NCBI GenBank assembly: GCA_019638385.1
Contig: JAHBTW010000007.1
Span: forward strand, 218,221 to 282,220
Direction: 5' to 3'
From: Saprospiraceae bacterium
GTDB taxonomy: Bacteria > Bacteroidota > Bacteroidia > Chitinophagales > Saprospiraceae
Length of the DNA: 64,000 nt
Both the position numbers and the translations under genes were made by a program. Positions 35,301-43,192 of this stretch are shown here, piece after piece. Under the pieces are notes generated by a model, which was given only the letters and a program-made list of their open reading frames with translations, did no database searches and was not told the origin of the DNA. Each line of letters begins with the position of its first letter. Position 1 is the stretch's first letter.

Positions 35301-35865
35301 TTACTTCCGGTTCACGGAAACCACGTTCATTTTTCAGCACATCACCGAACATCCCGAAGATATTGAGAAGTGGTTTGAAGTGTTTTACAGGATTGACAGA
35401 GATATGGACTCGGAGACGAGAATATATATTCCGGCTATAGAAGATGAGTTGATACGTAAAAGCGAGTTTGAGCGATTGAGAGATAGTCTCAGCCGTTTTC
35501 TGGAAAGCTACCGGAACAATACCGGCTTAGACCTCATAAGCGGCATTGTCCGACTTTTTCTATATGATTTTGAGGATACTGACGGTCGTAAAAGGTTTGA
35601 AAGCGCCCTGACCTCGCCTGAATTTAAAAAGGCCCGCAGAGCAATCCTGGATCGTATTATCGAGATTGGCGATTACGCGCATGAAGAGAGCAAGGCAACC
35701 CTTTGCCTGTCAATTGCAGGAAAATATCCCGACGAATTAGAGACCTTAGCGGATCGTTTCGGTCTGTATTATCTACTGAACGACAGCATTTCGCAAAAAC
35801 TGCAATTGCTAAAACTTCTAAACATGAAGCTATATGGAGAAATCGAGCAAATTGGAACGGTTTGA
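32386..35865 (+). CDS. DUF559-type nuclease fused to a RecQ-like DEAH helicase
   Basis: A 1159-residue cytoplasmic enzyme. Residues ~125-190 form a Vsr/DUF559-like PD-(D/E)XK nuclease with VDFYLPRAKMVVEIDGQQH (Asp139, Glu150, Asp152), then DNYLESKGITTFRIS. A helicase core follows: motif I LLPTGGGKSLCYQLP (Lys419), motif Ia VVCPIKSLMYDQ, motif II DEVHCLSEWGHDFR (Asp517-Glu-Val-His520), motif III GLTATAS, motif V ATKAFGMGIDKKNIHYTFHY and motif VI QEAGRAGRWDKRRPENRDE. The order is that of RecQ, but RQC and HRDC domains are not recognised in the ~400 C-terminal residues, which look helical. Such fusions suggest processing or defence against foreign DNA. Its 3' end overlaps the next gene by 32 bases. 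Confidence 0.82.
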   Translation: MKRYTANYAFTNPNFVVQNLVEGKTELPEKPLLYVLKNILQRGFPTLMSRHLQSRIGAIQDEKDFRSPFLLVGTEPALWTNTIKGDEQNQYFPAKEFLETLIPEYFGEYAFVQSLMLPEAEINEITGEYNARFAHQCVDFYLPRAKMVVEIDGQQHKTDDVTRINDAQRDNYLESKGITTFRISTHELRNGQFEDKIDLILQHLKRNQRNLSFYKEAYEKFSQRGVTAREIQTKLIPTAIIRFQILLIELLLNNYLNLKEAWRFNLIVQKEEQLGDFAELAIEDFFIWFSQLYRLKEKKDWLPPDYSVNYTFSRAGFDSRSGVINIDFSLLNRWTDVHAQHPDLLFVRTDYFGAEKNYFEVSCTAPINYRITNDDLPILEFFLHNIFGNEHFREGQFPIIANVLNREDTIGLLPTGGGKSLCYQLPCLLQPSINFVVCPIKSLMYDQHQNMKQAYITNTNFITSDLSAEETTKVQEEFAERKYLFVWISPERFQIKNFREYLSRINAHSPIAHAVIDEVHCLSEWGHDFRTSYLNLAKTVERYCPQAQFIGLTATASINVLKDIKAEFARSRRVMRDENIKSLLDYSRKELVFNVIKDNNNKFALLRDIIKEEGILEQSHKGALVFTPHVNGEYGCFSVANRLSTNGHGRVKWYSGEVPKIPEYDDQGRRTGRKVPVMEEKKFNKYKQDVQVEYKKSDFPVMVATKAFGMGIDKKNIHYTFHYGLPSSVEALYQEAGRAGRWDKRRPENRDEKALCYVLYSLETTEKANAERLFEQNTTFAEIKAIKEEVGWEGRDIFRQVFLFLQGHHDIAEEFKAVKLILDNYFHPASKQIIYYETIARELKGIGFAGDNDQLAQVAQKAIYRLSILGIVNDWTTNFINHYEVEFISVDDQHVFDALEHFITKYQPGIDLDQELREVNRPTKLDKCIWFLLQWSFDNIAYSRKQTLKTLAEWCDEFEIIGNEAFKSRIDNYFRFTETTFIFQHITEHPEDIEKWFEVFYRIDRDMDSETRIYIPAIEDELIRKSEFERLRDSLSRFLESYRNNTGLDLISGIVRLFLYDFEDTDGRKRFESALTSPEFKKARRAILDRIIEIGDYAHEESKATLCLSIAGKYPDELETLADRFGLYYLLNDSISQKLQLLKLLNMKLYGEIEQIGTV

Positions 35866-36403
35866 TGTAACCTTGAACGAACTGGAAGGAGAACTGAGCA
35901 AATTGAAGGGCGTTGCAGAAGCGTACACGAAACTCCAGGAATTGGTAAACACCTATAAAACCATTACGCGTCAATTGGAGGAGTATGGTAAAACCGTAGA
36001 GGAATTGGTGCTCCAACAGGTGAAGAAGCATCAGGAAATTGAAGCTGCTTTGGCCGAGATAGCGGAAGCGAATAACGCGAACTTCGAAAAGCTGAAAGAA
36101 CTCAATGCCGAAGCAGACAAAAGCCAAAGCGCTCAGATCGAGCAGTTGCGCAAGGAGAACAAGTCTTTTTATCTGGATTTTGAGCGCACCTTAAAAATCC
36201 AGTTGGAAGAAAATAAGTCAGAGATCAAAAGGCTGATCGAGGAAGAAAGGCAAAAGATCAAGGAGTTAGTGGAAGCGGAGATGGAGAAACGGTTTCATAC
36301 CCTTTTGAGCAGTCAGAGAAAGACCCAAACCACGGTATTGATTTTTGGGATAGCCACCCTGCTTGCATTGATTACCGTGATAGTCAAGTTGTTTTTTCTT
36401 TGA
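35834..36403 (+). CDS. Coiled-coil protein with C-terminal membrane anchor
   Basis: A 189-residue protein. Residues ~5-160 are heptad-rich helix (LNELEGELSKLKGVAEAYTK, KQLEEYGKTVEEL-like, IEQLRKENKSFYLDFERTLK). Residues ~166-189 are hydrophobic (TTVLIFGIATLLALITVIVK), giving a tail-anchored topology with the coil in the cytoplasm. The ATG at 35834 lies inside the helicase gene, so translation is coupled and the product is probably a partner of the helicase. No family is recognised. It may be a sensor or membrane-tethered effector; this is inference only. Confidence 0.7.
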   Translation: MEKSSKLERFDVTLNELEGELSKLKGVAEAYTKLQELVNTYKTITRQLEEYGKTVEELVLQQVKKHQEIEAALAEIAEANNANFEKLKELNAEADKSQSAQIEQLRKENKSFYLDFERTLKIQLEENKSEIKRLIEEERQKIKELVEAEMEKRFHTLLSSQRKTQTTVLIFGIATLLALITVIVKLFFL

Positions 36404-36494
36404 AGGAAATATGATTCGACTCTCCTTGTTCGATAAATTGACATTCGTGAAGCCTGAATCCAATCCTGAAAGGGAAAACAAAAATACCTGACCC

Positions 36495-36794
36495 ATGGAA
36501 AAAGCCATCAAAATCATCCTCGCGCTCATGCTTTTCGCCTGCCTGTTGGACATGCCCTACGGCTACTACCAATTGGTGCGGTTCACGGCGATGGGCGTAT
36601 TCGGGTATTTAGCGCTCATCAGTTTTGCCCGTCAGGAAAGAACAGCGGGGTATGTGTATATCATGCTGGCGCTGTTGTTCCAGCCCTTTTTTAAGATCGC
36701 TCTGGGCAGAGAGATATGGAATGTAGTGGATGTGGTGGTGGGTGTTGGGCTGGTGGCTACGTTGTTCATAAAACAAAGACAAAGCCCTACTTGA
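36495..36794 (+). CDS. Small four-helix membrane protein (DUF6804-like)
   Basis: A 99-residue protein, almost all membrane segments: residues 5-22, 24-44, 50-68 and 74-92. The motifs LDMPYGYYQLVRF and YIMLALLFQPFFKIALGREI, with NVVDVVVGVGL, are those I associate with DUF6804 proteins, found across Bacteroidota beside defence-type genes. It follows the coiled-coil gene by 91 bases on the same strand and probably belongs to the same cassette. Biochemical role unknown. Confidence 0.65.
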   Translation: MEKAIKIILALMLFACLLDMPYGYYQLVRFTAMGVFGYLALISFARQERTAGYVYIMLALLFQPFFKIALGREIWNVVDVVVGVGLVATLFIKQRQSPT

Positions 36795-37008
36795 GAAGAG
36801 CAACTTCAAAGCAGGGAGTTGGTCAATCCTATTGAGAAGCGGATTGCTGCTTATATTATTGGCGTAAAGCCTACAGTATAAAAATACTCATTTGAAAGAG
36901 AAGCTGGATACGATCCGACGGGTATTTAAGGTAGAATAAAGCCCCGCACCTACCCCCAAAAAAACACCGGACCCTCCAGGAGCATCCGGCGCTTTTATCT
37001 TTTCTCTT
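36795..37008. other. Spacer after the nuclease-helicase cassette
   Basis: No complete gene. Short open stretches such as IEKRIAAYIIGVKPTV and KEKLDTIRRVFKVE occur in different frames and may be remains of a lost gene; I cannot assign them. Confidence 0.35.
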
Positions 37009-37173
37009 AGAGATTGTTGAGGGTTTCATGATTGAGCGAAGGCGAGCAAATTTGGTTACAGGCGAGCCACGCAAGGCGTGGAGCCGGATGCGGGCAATCC
37101 GGCGAAAAATTTAACGAAGCATGAAACAAAATTTGCCGCATGTAGCCAATTGATGGAATCCCCAACAAGCTCT
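37009..37173 (+). mobile_element. MITE-like element, copy A (165 bp)
   Basis: A non-coding element whose ends are imperfect inverted repeats: AGAGATTGTTGAGGGTTTC at the left, and a matching ...CCAACAAGCTCT at the right. It shares with copy B (54005-54167, opposite orientation) the blocks TGATTGAGCGA-GGCGAGCAA (left) and GGATGCGGGCAATCCG-CGAAAAATTTAACGAAG (centre). Copy A differs in a short internal palindrome, CCACGC AAG GCGTGG, where copy B has other sequence. The centre GGAT...ATCC can form a hairpin. No transposase is encoded, so it would depend on one supplied elsewhere. Confidence 0.65.
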
Positions 37174-37178
37174 TCACC

Positions 37179-37592
37179 TTACAACTTCGTACAAACCATC
37201 GAGCAAGACTCTGAGTTGCCCAACACCGAGTAGGTATAGGCGATGGTGAGCAGATTGCCGTTCAGGCTGCCCGTGCCGTTTGAGACGTTGATGGCGGTGT
37301 TTTGCACATTGATGGTTTGAGCGCTGATGGTCAGTGTGCTGCCGCTGACGGTCGCCCGGATTGTACTGCCGAAATCACCGAAATTGTTGATGATAATGTC
37401 TGTCTCCGCAGTGGAGGATTCGGTGATGCTGACGGAGTATTCATGGTTGCCCGTGGCCGAGCAACTTTCAATCACCGTGAAAGAACCCAAAAAAGCGAGG
37501 CGATCGGGGTCCTTGTCTTTTTTGCAGCCGGCGCCGGTGAGTGCCAGAGCGCCGATGAGCGCCACAAGAGGGAATAAGCGTAACATTTTCAT
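37179..37592 (-). CDS. Small secreted lipoprotein of unknown function
   Basis: A 137-residue lipoprotein starting at ATG 37592 (MKMLRLFPLVALIGALALTG, lipobox LTGAGC with Cys23), followed by a short charged KKDKDPDR. The rest is a beta-rich domain (FTVIESCSATGNHEYSVSIT, GSLNGNLLTIAYTYSVLG) with a SCSMVC near the end, probably a small beta-sandwich as in other Bacteroidota outer-membrane lipoproteins. The stop lies a few bases from MITE-like copy A. Function unknown. Confidence 0.7.
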   Translation of the reverse strand: MKMLRLFPLVALIGALALTGAGCKKDKDPDRLAFLGSFTVIESCSATGNHEYSVSITESSTAETDIIINNFGDFGSTIRATVSGSTLTISAQTINVQNTAINVSNGTGSLNGNLLTIAYTYSVLGNSESCSMVCTKL

Positions 37593-37671
37593 ACAATAAA
37601 ATTTTTTGGTTTTTGAAAGTGCGGCTAAAATAGTAAAACTATTAGATAGAAACAGTAACATCAACAATTTG

Positions 37672-37723
37672 AAATCAGCAATCATCAATCTGACTTCGAT
37701 TTATGATTGATGAGTGTTGATTT
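37672..37723. repeat. Inverted repeat with 19-bp arms
   Basis: AAATCAGCAATCATCAATC (37672-37690) and its reverse complement (37705-37723), with two mismatches in 19, separated by 14 bases. It lies between divergent genes (lipoprotein and pirin). Confidence 0.6.
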
Positions 37724-37790
37724 TAGATTTCAGAAGTGCGGGTACACCCATTTCTTAACCTACCTTAACCCCTACCCTCTCAAAAGCCCC

Positions 37791-37798
37791 TACCTTTG
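37791..37798 (+). promoter_or_regulatory. Predicted -7 box of the pirin gene
   Basis: TACCTTTG, 24 bases before the pirin ATG. The -33 element is not clear. Confidence 0.35.
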
Positions 37799-37822
37799 CA
37801 CCGTATAAAAAAACCGAATACC

Positions 37823-38695
37823 ATGAGTACCAGAAGCATTGAATTGATTGCCGCGCCGCCGGCCCCGCATTTTGTGGGCGACGGGTTCCGGGTGCATAAT
37901 TTTATCCCCGGCGGATTTCGCATGGACCGCGAGCGCATGAGTCCGTTTTTGATGTTGGACTACAATTCCAGGTTTTATTTTCCGCCGTCGGAGACGCCAC
38001 GCGGGGTGGGCGTACACCCGCACCGGGGCTTCGAGACGGTCACCATTGCGTACAAAGGCCGCGTGGCGCACCACGACAGCGCGGGCAACAGCGGCGTCAT
38101 CGGCGAAGGCGATGTGCAGTGGATGACGGCAGCTTCCGGCATCCTGCACAAGGAGTTTCACGAAGAGGCGTTCAGCCGCGCCGGCGGAGATTTCCAGATG
38201 GTGCAACTGTGGGTCAACCTGCCGGCGAAGGACAAGATGTCGCCGCCGCAATATCAGGGCATCACGCACGAAGACATCACTAAGCACGCGCTGCCGGGCG
38301 GCGTGGTGGAGGTCATTGCCGGACAGTACCGCGACACGCCGGGCGCGGCTTCTACGTTCACGCCCGTGCATCTGTACAATGTGCGACTGAAAAAGGGCGC
38401 CAAAGCCGCATTCGATTTTCCGGCGCATTTCAACACCGCCCTGTTGGTGGTGGAAGGCAGCCTGCGTATCAACGGTACGGAAACCGCGCCCACGGATCAC
38501 TTCGCGCTGTTCGACAACGACGGCGAGACCTTTGAGGTGGAAGCCCTCGAAGATGCGCTGGCCCTGATCCTCAGCGGCGAACCGATTGACGAACCCATCG
38601 CCGCGCACGGCCCCTTCGTGATGAACACGCGGGCCGAGATACAGGAGGCGTTTGAGGATTTTTATGCCGGGAAGTTCGGGGTGCTGGAGGAGTAG
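37823..38695 (+). CDS. Pirin family protein
   Basis: A 290-residue cupin-fold protein starting MSTRSIELIAAPPAPHFVGD. The N-terminal cupin has the metal-ligand histidines in VHPHRGFETVTIAYKGRV, then HHDSAGNSGVIGEGDVQWM and GILHKEFHEE; LFDNDGETFEVEA is in the C-terminal half. Bacterial pirins bind iron and some act as quercetin dioxygenases or regulators. The exact role is unknown. The upstream frame to 37796 overlaps the promoter. Confidence 0.9.
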   Translation: MSTRSIELIAAPPAPHFVGDGFRVHNFIPGGFRMDRERMSPFLMLDYNSRFYFPPSETPRGVGVHPHRGFETVTIAYKGRVAHHDSAGNSGVIGEGDVQWMTAASGILHKEFHEEAFSRAGGDFQMVQLWVNLPAKDKMSPPQYQGITHEDITKHALPGGVVEVIAGQYRDTPGAASTFTPVHLYNVRLKKGAKAAFDFPAHFNTALLVVEGSLRINGTETAPTDHFALFDNDGETFEVEALEDALALILSGEPIDEPIAAHGPFVMNTRAEIQEAFEDFYAGKFGVLEE

Positions 38696-38750
38696 GTTTG
38701 CGGGGCGGGCGCTTTTTAGCCGCGACCACGCCGGGGCGTGCGAGGCGACT

Positions 38751-39434
38751 CTACTTTCCTTTCCGCGGGCGCTTGGGAGGTGTTGGTCGGGCCGCTTCAA
38801 GCGCAATATGCTCGTAGATGTCGGCCATAGAGAGTTCACAGCCGATGGAGCGCAGGGGCAGTACCCCTGCCGGGTCTTTTACTGTAGTAGTGCGCCAAAG
38901 GTCGGGCGCCTCGCGGAACCAGGTTTCTACCTGACAATGTGTTTGCTCAATCAATACATATTCTTTGAACGAGGGAAGGGTTTTGTGATGGCTGAATTTG
39001 TTGTTGTGGTCAAAATTCCGGGTACTTTTGGACAACACTTCCACGATCAGCAGCGGATTGGTCAACAATAGTTCTTCATCGTCCCAATATTCGGGTTTTT
39101 CACAGACGACAAGGACGTCCGGGTAAAGCCCCATATTCATCTTCGGAAAATATACTTTTTGGCTGTTGCCTAACACAACATACTGCTTTCCTGTAGCCTT
39201 TAATGCCACTTTCAATGCGCTGCCGATGTTCACCGTAATAATATTATGCGGACCTTTTGCCATAGGTACAGGTGTTATGATTCCATCAAAATATTCATGC
39301 CGCTCCCGGCTGCGCTCTTCCCGGCGCAGGTATTCGCCCAGCGTATAGCGTTTGGGCGCTCTTTTCGGCTTGATCTCCGCCAGAGGATTATCCGGCTGCT
39401 CATTTTTCAAGACTAGTGCGCTCGATGCATCCAT
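38751..39434 (-). CDS. Uma2 family (DUF820) nuclease-fold protein
   Basis: A 227-residue protein with the restriction-endonuclease fold of Uma2. After YTLGEYLRREERSRERHEYF come the core motifs YPDVLVV (Asp), LLIVEVLSKST (Glu-x-Leu) and FDHNNKFSHH (basic). The Lys of a PD-(D/E)XK site is replaced in this family by a later Lys. Role unknown; members expand in cyanobacteria and Bacteroidota. It stands alone, convergent with pirin and divergent from aspS. Confidence 0.82.
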   Translation of the reverse strand: MDASSALVLKNEQPDNPLAEIKPKRAPKRYTLGEYLRREERSRERHEYFDGIITPVPMAKGPHNIITVNIGSALKVALKATGKQYVVLGNSQKVYFPKMNMGLYPDVLVVCEKPEYWDDEELLLTNPLLIVEVLSKSTRNFDHNNKFSHHKTLPSFKEYVLIEQTHCQVETWFREAPDLWRTTTVKDPAGVLPLRSIGCELSMADIYEHIALEAARPTPPKRPRKGK

Positions 39435-39524
39435 AATATAGCGTGCTTTATTGATGCGAAGATAACGGTTTTAAGGCAGAATGGCAAAGGACGGGCCTGG
39501 GAAGAAAAGTTGAACGCCGTTTCT

Positions 39525-39532
39525 TACCTTTG
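39525..39532 (+). promoter_or_regulatory. Predicted -7 box of aspS
   Basis: TACCTTTG about 38 bases before the aspS ATG. An obvious -33 TTTG at the right distance was not found. Confidence 0.35.
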
Positions 39533-39570
39533 CCGCTCTTTTTCAGACACCTCATTTCAAACAGAAAAAT

Positions 39571-41337
39571 ATGTCATACCGGACACACCATTGCGGCGAA
39601 TTGCGCCTGAGCGATGTGGGCAAAGAAGTAAAACTGAGCGGCTGGGTACAAACGGGCCGCGATTTCGGCGGGCTTACCTTCATAGACCTGCGCGACCGCT
39701 ACGGCATCACACAGTTGGTTTTTGATATGGACGACAACGCCGCGCTGAGCGAGCAGGCCCGCAAATTGGGCCGCGAATTCGTCGTTTCCGTCGAGGGCCT
39801 CGTGCGCGAACGCACCAACAAAAACCCCAACCGCCCTACCGGTGACATCGAAATAGAGGTGCGCAACCTCAACGTGCTCAACCCCGCCAAAACGCCGCCT
39901 TTCACCATCGAAGACAACAGCGACGGCGGCGAAGACCTGCGTATGAAGTACCGCTACTTAGACCTCCGGCGCACGCCCGTGCAGCGCAATATCATTTTCC
40001 GCAGCCTGCTCGGTCTGGAAACCCGCAAGTTTTTGTCGGGGCAAAATTTTTTGGAAATCGAAACGCCTTTCCTCATCAAGAGCACGCCGGAAGGCGCCCG
40101 CGATTTTGTGGTGCCGAGCCGCATGAATCCGGGCCAGTTTTATGCGCTGCCGCAATCGCCGCAGACGTTCAAACAAATTCTCATGGTGGCCGGCTTCGAC
40201 CGCTATTTTCAGATCGTGAAGTGCTTCCGCGATGAAGACCTCCGGGCCGACCGGCAACCGGAGTTTACACAAATAGACTGCGAAATGGCCTTCGTGACCC
40301 GCGAAGACATCCTCAATACCTTCGAGGCGCTTACGAAGTATTTGTTTGAAAGCATGATCGGCGTCACGCTGACCGATTTCCCGCGCATGTCGTACGACGA
40401 CGCCCTGCGGCGCTTCGGTTCCGACAAGCCCGACCTGCGTTTCGGCATGGAATTTACGGAGATCAATTCGCTCGCACAAGGCAAAGGATTCCCTGTGTTT
40501 GATGACGCCGAACTCGTGGTGGGCATCTGCGCCAAAGGCATTGCCGATCAATATTCCAACAAAGACCTCAACGAACTGACCGAGTGGGTGAAACGCCCGC
40601 AAATAGGCGCCAAAGGATTGGTGTATGTGAAGTTCAACGGCGACGGCAGCATCAAAAGCACGGTGGGCAAGTTTTTCAGCGACGACGAACTGCGCGCCTG
40701 GGGTCAGGCAATGGGCGCCGAAACGGGCGACATTCTTTTCGCGCTCAGCGGCGAAACGGAAAAAACCCGCAAACAACTCAGCGAACTGCGCCTGGAACTG
40801 GGCCGCCGACTCGGCCTGATGCAACCCGGCGACTTTAAACCGTTGTGGGTACTCGATTTTCCGCTCTTAGAGTGGGACGAAGACTCCAACCGCTTTTTCG
40901 CCATGCACCACCCTTTCACCTCGCCCAAAAGCGACGACATCCCCCGCATGATGACCGACGACTTCGAGACGCTCAAAAGTCTGCGCGCCGACGCGTATGA
41001 CCTCGTCATCAACGGCACGGAAATCGGCGGCGGCTCTATCCGTATCCACGACCGTGAGTTGCAGTCTAAAAACTTCAAATTGCTCGGCTTTACGCCCGAA
41101 CAGGCGGAGGCGCAGTTCGGCTTCCTGCTGGGCGCTTTTGAGTTCGGCGCACCGCCCCACGGCGGCATTGCGTTCGGCTTCGACCGCCTCTGCTCGGTGA
41201 TGAACGGTCAAAGCTCCATCCGCGACTTCATCGCTTTCCCAAAAAACAACATGGGCCGCGATATGATGATTGACGCGCCTTCACCCGTAGAGGAAGGGCA
41301 GTTGCAGGAGCTGCATTTGCGGGTGGAACTGGATTGA
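39571..41337 (+). CDS. aspS: Aspartyl-tRNA synthetase
   Basis: A class II synthetase of 588 residues that charges tRNA-Asp. An N-terminal OB-fold anticodon-binding domain ([20 protein letters not shown]) is followed by the catalytic core: motif 1 [20 protein letters not shown], motif 2 [18 protein letters not shown], then the bacterial GAD insertion (~290-400) and motif 3 [16 protein letters not shown]. The length and GAD insert are of the bacterial type. No gatCAB genes are in the window, so whether it also charges tRNA-Asn cannot be judged. Confidence 0.97.
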   Translation: MSYRTHHCGELRLSDVGKEVKLSGWVQTGRDFGGLTFIDLRDRYGITQLVFDMDDNAALSEQARKLGREFVVSVEGLVRERTNKNPNRPTGDIEIEVRNLNVLNPAKTPPFTIEDNSDGGEDLRMKYRYLDLRRTPVQRNIIFRSLLGLETRKFLSGQNFLEIETPFLIKSTPEGARDFVVPSRMNPGQFYALPQSPQTFKQILMVAGFDRYFQIVKCFRDEDLRADRQPEFTQIDCEMAFVTREDILNTFEALTKYLFESMIGVTLTDFPRMSYDDALRRFGSDKPDLRFGMEFTEINSLAQGKGFPVFDDAELVVGICAKGIADQYSNKDLNELTEWVKRPQIGAKGLVYVKFNGDGSIKSTVGKFFSDDELRAWGQAMGAETGDILFALSGETEKTRKQLSELRLELGRRLGLMQPGDFKPLWVLDFPLLEWDEDSNRFFAMHHPFTSPKSDDIPRMMTDDFETLKSLRADAYDLVINGTEIGGGSIRIHDRELQSKNFKLLGFTPEQAEAQFGFLLGAFEFGAPPHGGIAFGFDRLCSVMNGQSSIRDFIAFPKNNMGRDMMIDAPSPVEEGQLQELHLRVELD

Positions 41338-41361
41338 TGTATTGGCGAAGACACCCTGAAT

Positions 41362-43128
41362 TCACCGAACAATCAACTTCTGTACTTCCTGATGATGCTC
41401 CGTACGCAGGCGCACCAAATACACCCCCGCTTCAAAACGGTCGGCATGGATAAAGTACTTCGACGAACCCCGCGGGATGCGACCGGCAAATACTGTTTGC
41501 ACCGCCCGGCCCAGCATGTCGGTTAATTCGATCATTCCATCCACGCTCCCGGCGCTCTCCACCGGAATGCAGGTAATGGCAGCAGCCGGGTTGGGAAAAA
41601 TGGCCTCCATACGCAGGGGCGCCGCAGCCGGCACATCCTGTACGCCCGAAACCGGCGTGAAAGCAGCTTCAAACTTCCAATAACCCGCCGGCGCCGGAAG
41701 CGGCCTGACGAGCGTCTTCCCGTTTTGCGCCGTAGCTTCTATGTAGTAAAAAATAGCCGCATCGCTTTGCAGGGCAGGAATCTGCCCGGTCCAGGTGTCG
41801 GTCAGCGCGTCGGTCAGCGTCATTGCCACCGGGCTATAGCCCAAGCTCGTATCGGTCGTGTACCACAACTGCGCCGCCGCCACGCCGCTGCGGTGCAGGA
41901 TGCGCGCGTTGACCTCAAACGGCTCGTAGTAATCTACAACATCCCGCAGGGGTTGGTGCTGAATGAGCAAAGGATCGTTCACCCCGATCTGTTTCGTAAT
42001 GCAGTGCAGCGCACCGCCGGCAGAAATCATGGAGTTGCAATTGATGCCCACCACTTTATAACCGGGCAGCGCCTCGCGCAAAACCCGCAGATTGGTGGTG
42101 TCGTACTGCTGGTAATAAGTGGGCACCAACAGGGTTTTGTTCACGAATACCATATTGGCATACGTCCGATAGGGCGCACTGGGCGGAAAACTGCCGGTAG
42201 CGCTGGGCGGCATCTGTATGCGCACCACTTTGTAAGGCGTGCCGAAAGGAGACATGTAGTTGGCCAGCACATATTGCAGGTTGGCCTCTATCTGCGGCCC
42301 GTCGGAAACACCGGCAGGGTACTCGCCCACGATGAACGTTTCTTCGTCCAGAAGCGACCAGTGCATATCGAGGTGATGAATGCCGTCATAGGGCAACACA
42401 GGCATTTTTACATACCGGTCTATTCCCATAAAATCGCTCATGATCTGATCAATCTGCGGTTCCGTTTTGGCCGACACGCCGTAAGAATTGCCCGGACGGT
42501 TCTCCTCCAATATCAACTCCGAAGCGAAGGCCGTGCCCATGCCGTCGGGCAGGAAATTCCCGCCGGTATTCACCAAGTCGCTGGGCGCTTCCGTGGTGGT
42601 ATAAACCGGTACATTGAGAAAAGAGCCGATTGCATTGGGCACGAGATCGTCATTCGGGCGCGGGCGGTTGTATATCCAGTCAACGAAATACAGCGAATCC
42701 ACCTCGTTGGCATACACCGGGTTGGGGCCGTAGTCGCGCATCCACACGCTGTTGTAGGGCGCATGAAGAAAAGTGACGTTGTCGAGGTTGGGCAGTGCAT
42801 ACTGGTTGAGCAATTCCAGCTTCACCGCGTTGGAATCCGCGCAGATCACCACGACCTCGCATTCCGCTTTGGCATGTAAAATAAGCTGGGCCATAATGGG
42901 TTTATACGAAACCCAGGTGACGGCCAGGGCTTGCAGTTCCTCCCACTCCGCCATCGTGCGCACCGGCGCCGGCGGGGGCGTAGCAATACCCGCTGTTGCG
43001 GTGGGGAAGCTGTAAAGCCCGCTCTGGAGGAGCGCACTTTCCTCCGTTGACATGCCTTTCGGCAAATCTGTTTGCGCAAGCAAAAAAAACGGGGCAACAA
43101 CAAAAAGCAGTAGCGTAGCAATTTTCAT
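41362..43128 (-). CDS. Secreted peptidylarginine deiminase-like enzyme with T9SS tail
   Basis: A 588-residue exported enzyme. Residues 1-19 are a signal peptide (MKIATLLLFVVAPFFLLAQ). The catalytic domain is of the PAD_porph/agmatine deiminase type. Its set of residues fits peptidylarginine deiminase: Asp132 in WMRDYGP, His252-x-Asp254 in IHHLDMHW, Asn325 in TYANMVF and Cys376 in GALHCITK. An immunoglobulin-like region (~400-495) follows, then a type A T9SS sorting domain (~505-588, IFPNPAAAITCIP ... FEAGVYLVRLRTEHH). It would convert arginine residues in proteins, or agmatine-like molecules, outside the cell. It lies just downstream of the adhesin gene on the same strand, but a hairpin separates them. 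Confidence 0.8.
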   Translation of the reverse strand: MKIATLLLFVVAPFFLLAQTDLPKGMSTEESALLQSGLYSFPTATAGIATPPPAPVRTMAEWEELQALAVTWVSYKPIMAQLILHAKAECEVVVICADSNAVKLELLNQYALPNLDNVTFLHAPYNSVWMRDYGPNPVYANEVDSLYFVDWIYNRPRPNDDLVPNAIGSFLNVPVYTTTEAPSDLVNTGGNFLPDGMGTAFASELILEENRPGNSYGVSAKTEPQIDQIMSDFMGIDRYVKMPVLPYDGIHHLDMHWSLLDEETFIVGEYPAGVSDGPQIEANLQYVLANYMSPFGTPYKVVRIQMPPSATGSFPPSAPYRTYANMVFVNKTLLVPTYYQQYDTTNLRVLREALPGYKVVGINCNSMISAGGALHCITKQIGVNDPLLIQHQPLRDVVDYYEPFEVNARILHRSGVAAAQLWYTTDTSLGYSPVAMTLTDALTDTWTGQIPALQSDAAIFYYIEATAQNGKTLVRPLPAPAGYWKFEAAFTPVSGVQDVPAAAPLRMEAIFPNPAAAITCIPVESAGSVDGMIELTDMLGRAVQTVFAGRIPRGSSKYFIHADRFEAGVYLVRLRTEHHQEVQKLIVR

Positions 43129-43148
43129 CTGATAAAATTTTCGGCAAG

Positions 43149-43183
43149 GTAGGACGATTTTTTAAAAAAATCAATCGTCCTAC
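43149..43183 (-). terminator. Hairpin between the adhesin and deiminase genes
   Basis: GTAGGACGATT (43149-43159) and AATCGTCCTAC (43173-43183) give an 11-bp stem with an AT-rich loop that can pair further. It lies a few bases after the adhesin stop, so it is a likely transcription end for that gene, though the T-run sits in the loop and not after the stem. Confidence 0.45.
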
Positions 43184-43192
43184 CCTACCGTC

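Noticed and set aside
37593..37688. Longer start for the small lipoprotein
   Set aside because: The upstream residues precede a clear signal peptide with lipobox, which must be N-terminal.
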